Of a stretch of DNA of 5,695 nt, positions 5,414-5,695 are shown piece after piece. The stretch comes from Candidatus Delongbacteria bacterium. Its GTDB lineage: Bacteria; JAGOEH01. A model generated the notes under the pieces. The model searched no databases. It was not told the DNA's origin and worked only from the letters and a program-made list of their open reading frames with translations. The position numbers and the translations under genes were made by a program. Within the stretch, counting starts at the first letter, position 1; each line of letters opens with the position of its first letter. The DNA lies in contig JAGOEH010000203.1 of the NCBI GenBank assembly GCA_017997825.1, positions 1-5,695 on the forward strand, written 5' to 3'.

Positions 5414-5695
5414 TTAGTAGGTTCGTCGGTGCTGTTCGATCTTGATATCCGGAATATCCTTGATATTGATGATCCAGTATAACTGGCGGTAATGGGGAGT
5501 TTCCTGATAGCGGAACATGAATTCCCAGCAGTGCAGATCGCTTTTCAAGACCATATTATGGCTTAATACTTCACGGGCGATCAGGTCGATAGTGGTGTTG
5601 TAGTTGATTGTCCAGCGCGGGGTCATGTTCCAGGTGGCGGTCAGATTGACGGTGTGGATGCGGGTGGTGGCTTTGTCGTAAGACCTTACAAGCTG
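5414..5695 (-). CDS. lptD: LptD-like outer-membrane LPS-assembly protein, C-terminal fragment
   Basis: The frame is open to the right edge, so the 93 visible residues are the C-terminal end of a larger protein; a Met at 5626 is internal. The fragment reads as amphipathic beta strands with turns (TVNLTATWNMTPRWTINY, then a strand with REVLSHNMVLKS), as in a barrel end. It contains DLHCWEFMF (from fragment residue 53) and then QLYWIINIKDIPDIKIE. I recognise the D-L-H-C-W-E block followed by an I-x-I-K-x-(I/L)-x-D-(I/L)-K strand from the C-termini of Bacteroidota-type LptD proteins, the barrel that inserts lipopolysaccharide into the outer leaflet. The last residues (EQHRRTY) do not end in the usual terminal aromatic after a strand, but Tyr is last. 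It is the first visible gene of the minus-strand operon; its promoter lies outside the window. Assignment rests on a short segment. Confidence 0.75.
   Translation of the reverse strand, partial: QLVRSYDKATTRIHTVNLTATWNMTPRWTINYNTTIDLIAREVLSHNMVLKSDLHCWEFMFRYQETPHYRQLYWIINIKDIPDIKIEQHRRTY

Overview
The window looks like chromosomal DNA from a didermic bacterium of the Bacteroidota/FCB group. Two points support this. A secreted phosphoesterase ends in a typical type IX secretion (T9SS, Por) sorting domain. The gene running off the right edge has the DLHCWE signature that I recognise from the C-terminus of Bacteroidota-type LptD outer-membrane proteins. GC content is moderate. The sequence does not allow a finer placement. 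No RNA genes, insertion sequences, integrases or CRISPR arrays were seen.

Left part (1-2897, + strand): the 3' part of a gene for a membrane-anchored protein with a small Cache/PDC-like extracytoplasmic domain (1-588); a 321-base spacer holding a short array of 18-bp palindromic repeats (733-797); a 341-residue protein of unknown function (910-1935); an AT-rich spacer; and a membrane-anchored class I methyltransferase (2103-2897). These three genes do not form an obvious operon, since 321 and 167 bases separate them.

Middle (2898-3028): the spacer between the convergent methyltransferase and phosphoesterase genes is almost entirely a second, longer array of the same 18-bp repeat.

Right part (3029-5695, - strand): a tight operon read right to left. 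It holds the C-terminal end of an LptD-like protein, a 254-residue lipoprotein resembling DUF4292/LolA-fold proteins, and a calcineurin-like metallophosphoesterase with a signal peptide and a T9SS tail. The genes are 13-14 bases apart, and Shine-Dalgarno motifs lie in the gaps. All three products are expected in the cell envelope or outside the cell, so the operon looks like an outer-membrane biogenesis/surface unit.

The most unusual feature is the 18-bp repeat family (core GGACCGGSAGTCCGCC). It occurs at two separate intergenic sites in the same orientation. Each unit can form a short hairpin whose stem is kept while the loop varies. Three gene starts differ from the longest open frame: the methyltransferase and the phosphoesterase begin at internal ATGs with proper ribosome-binding sites, and the first gene continues beyond the left edge.
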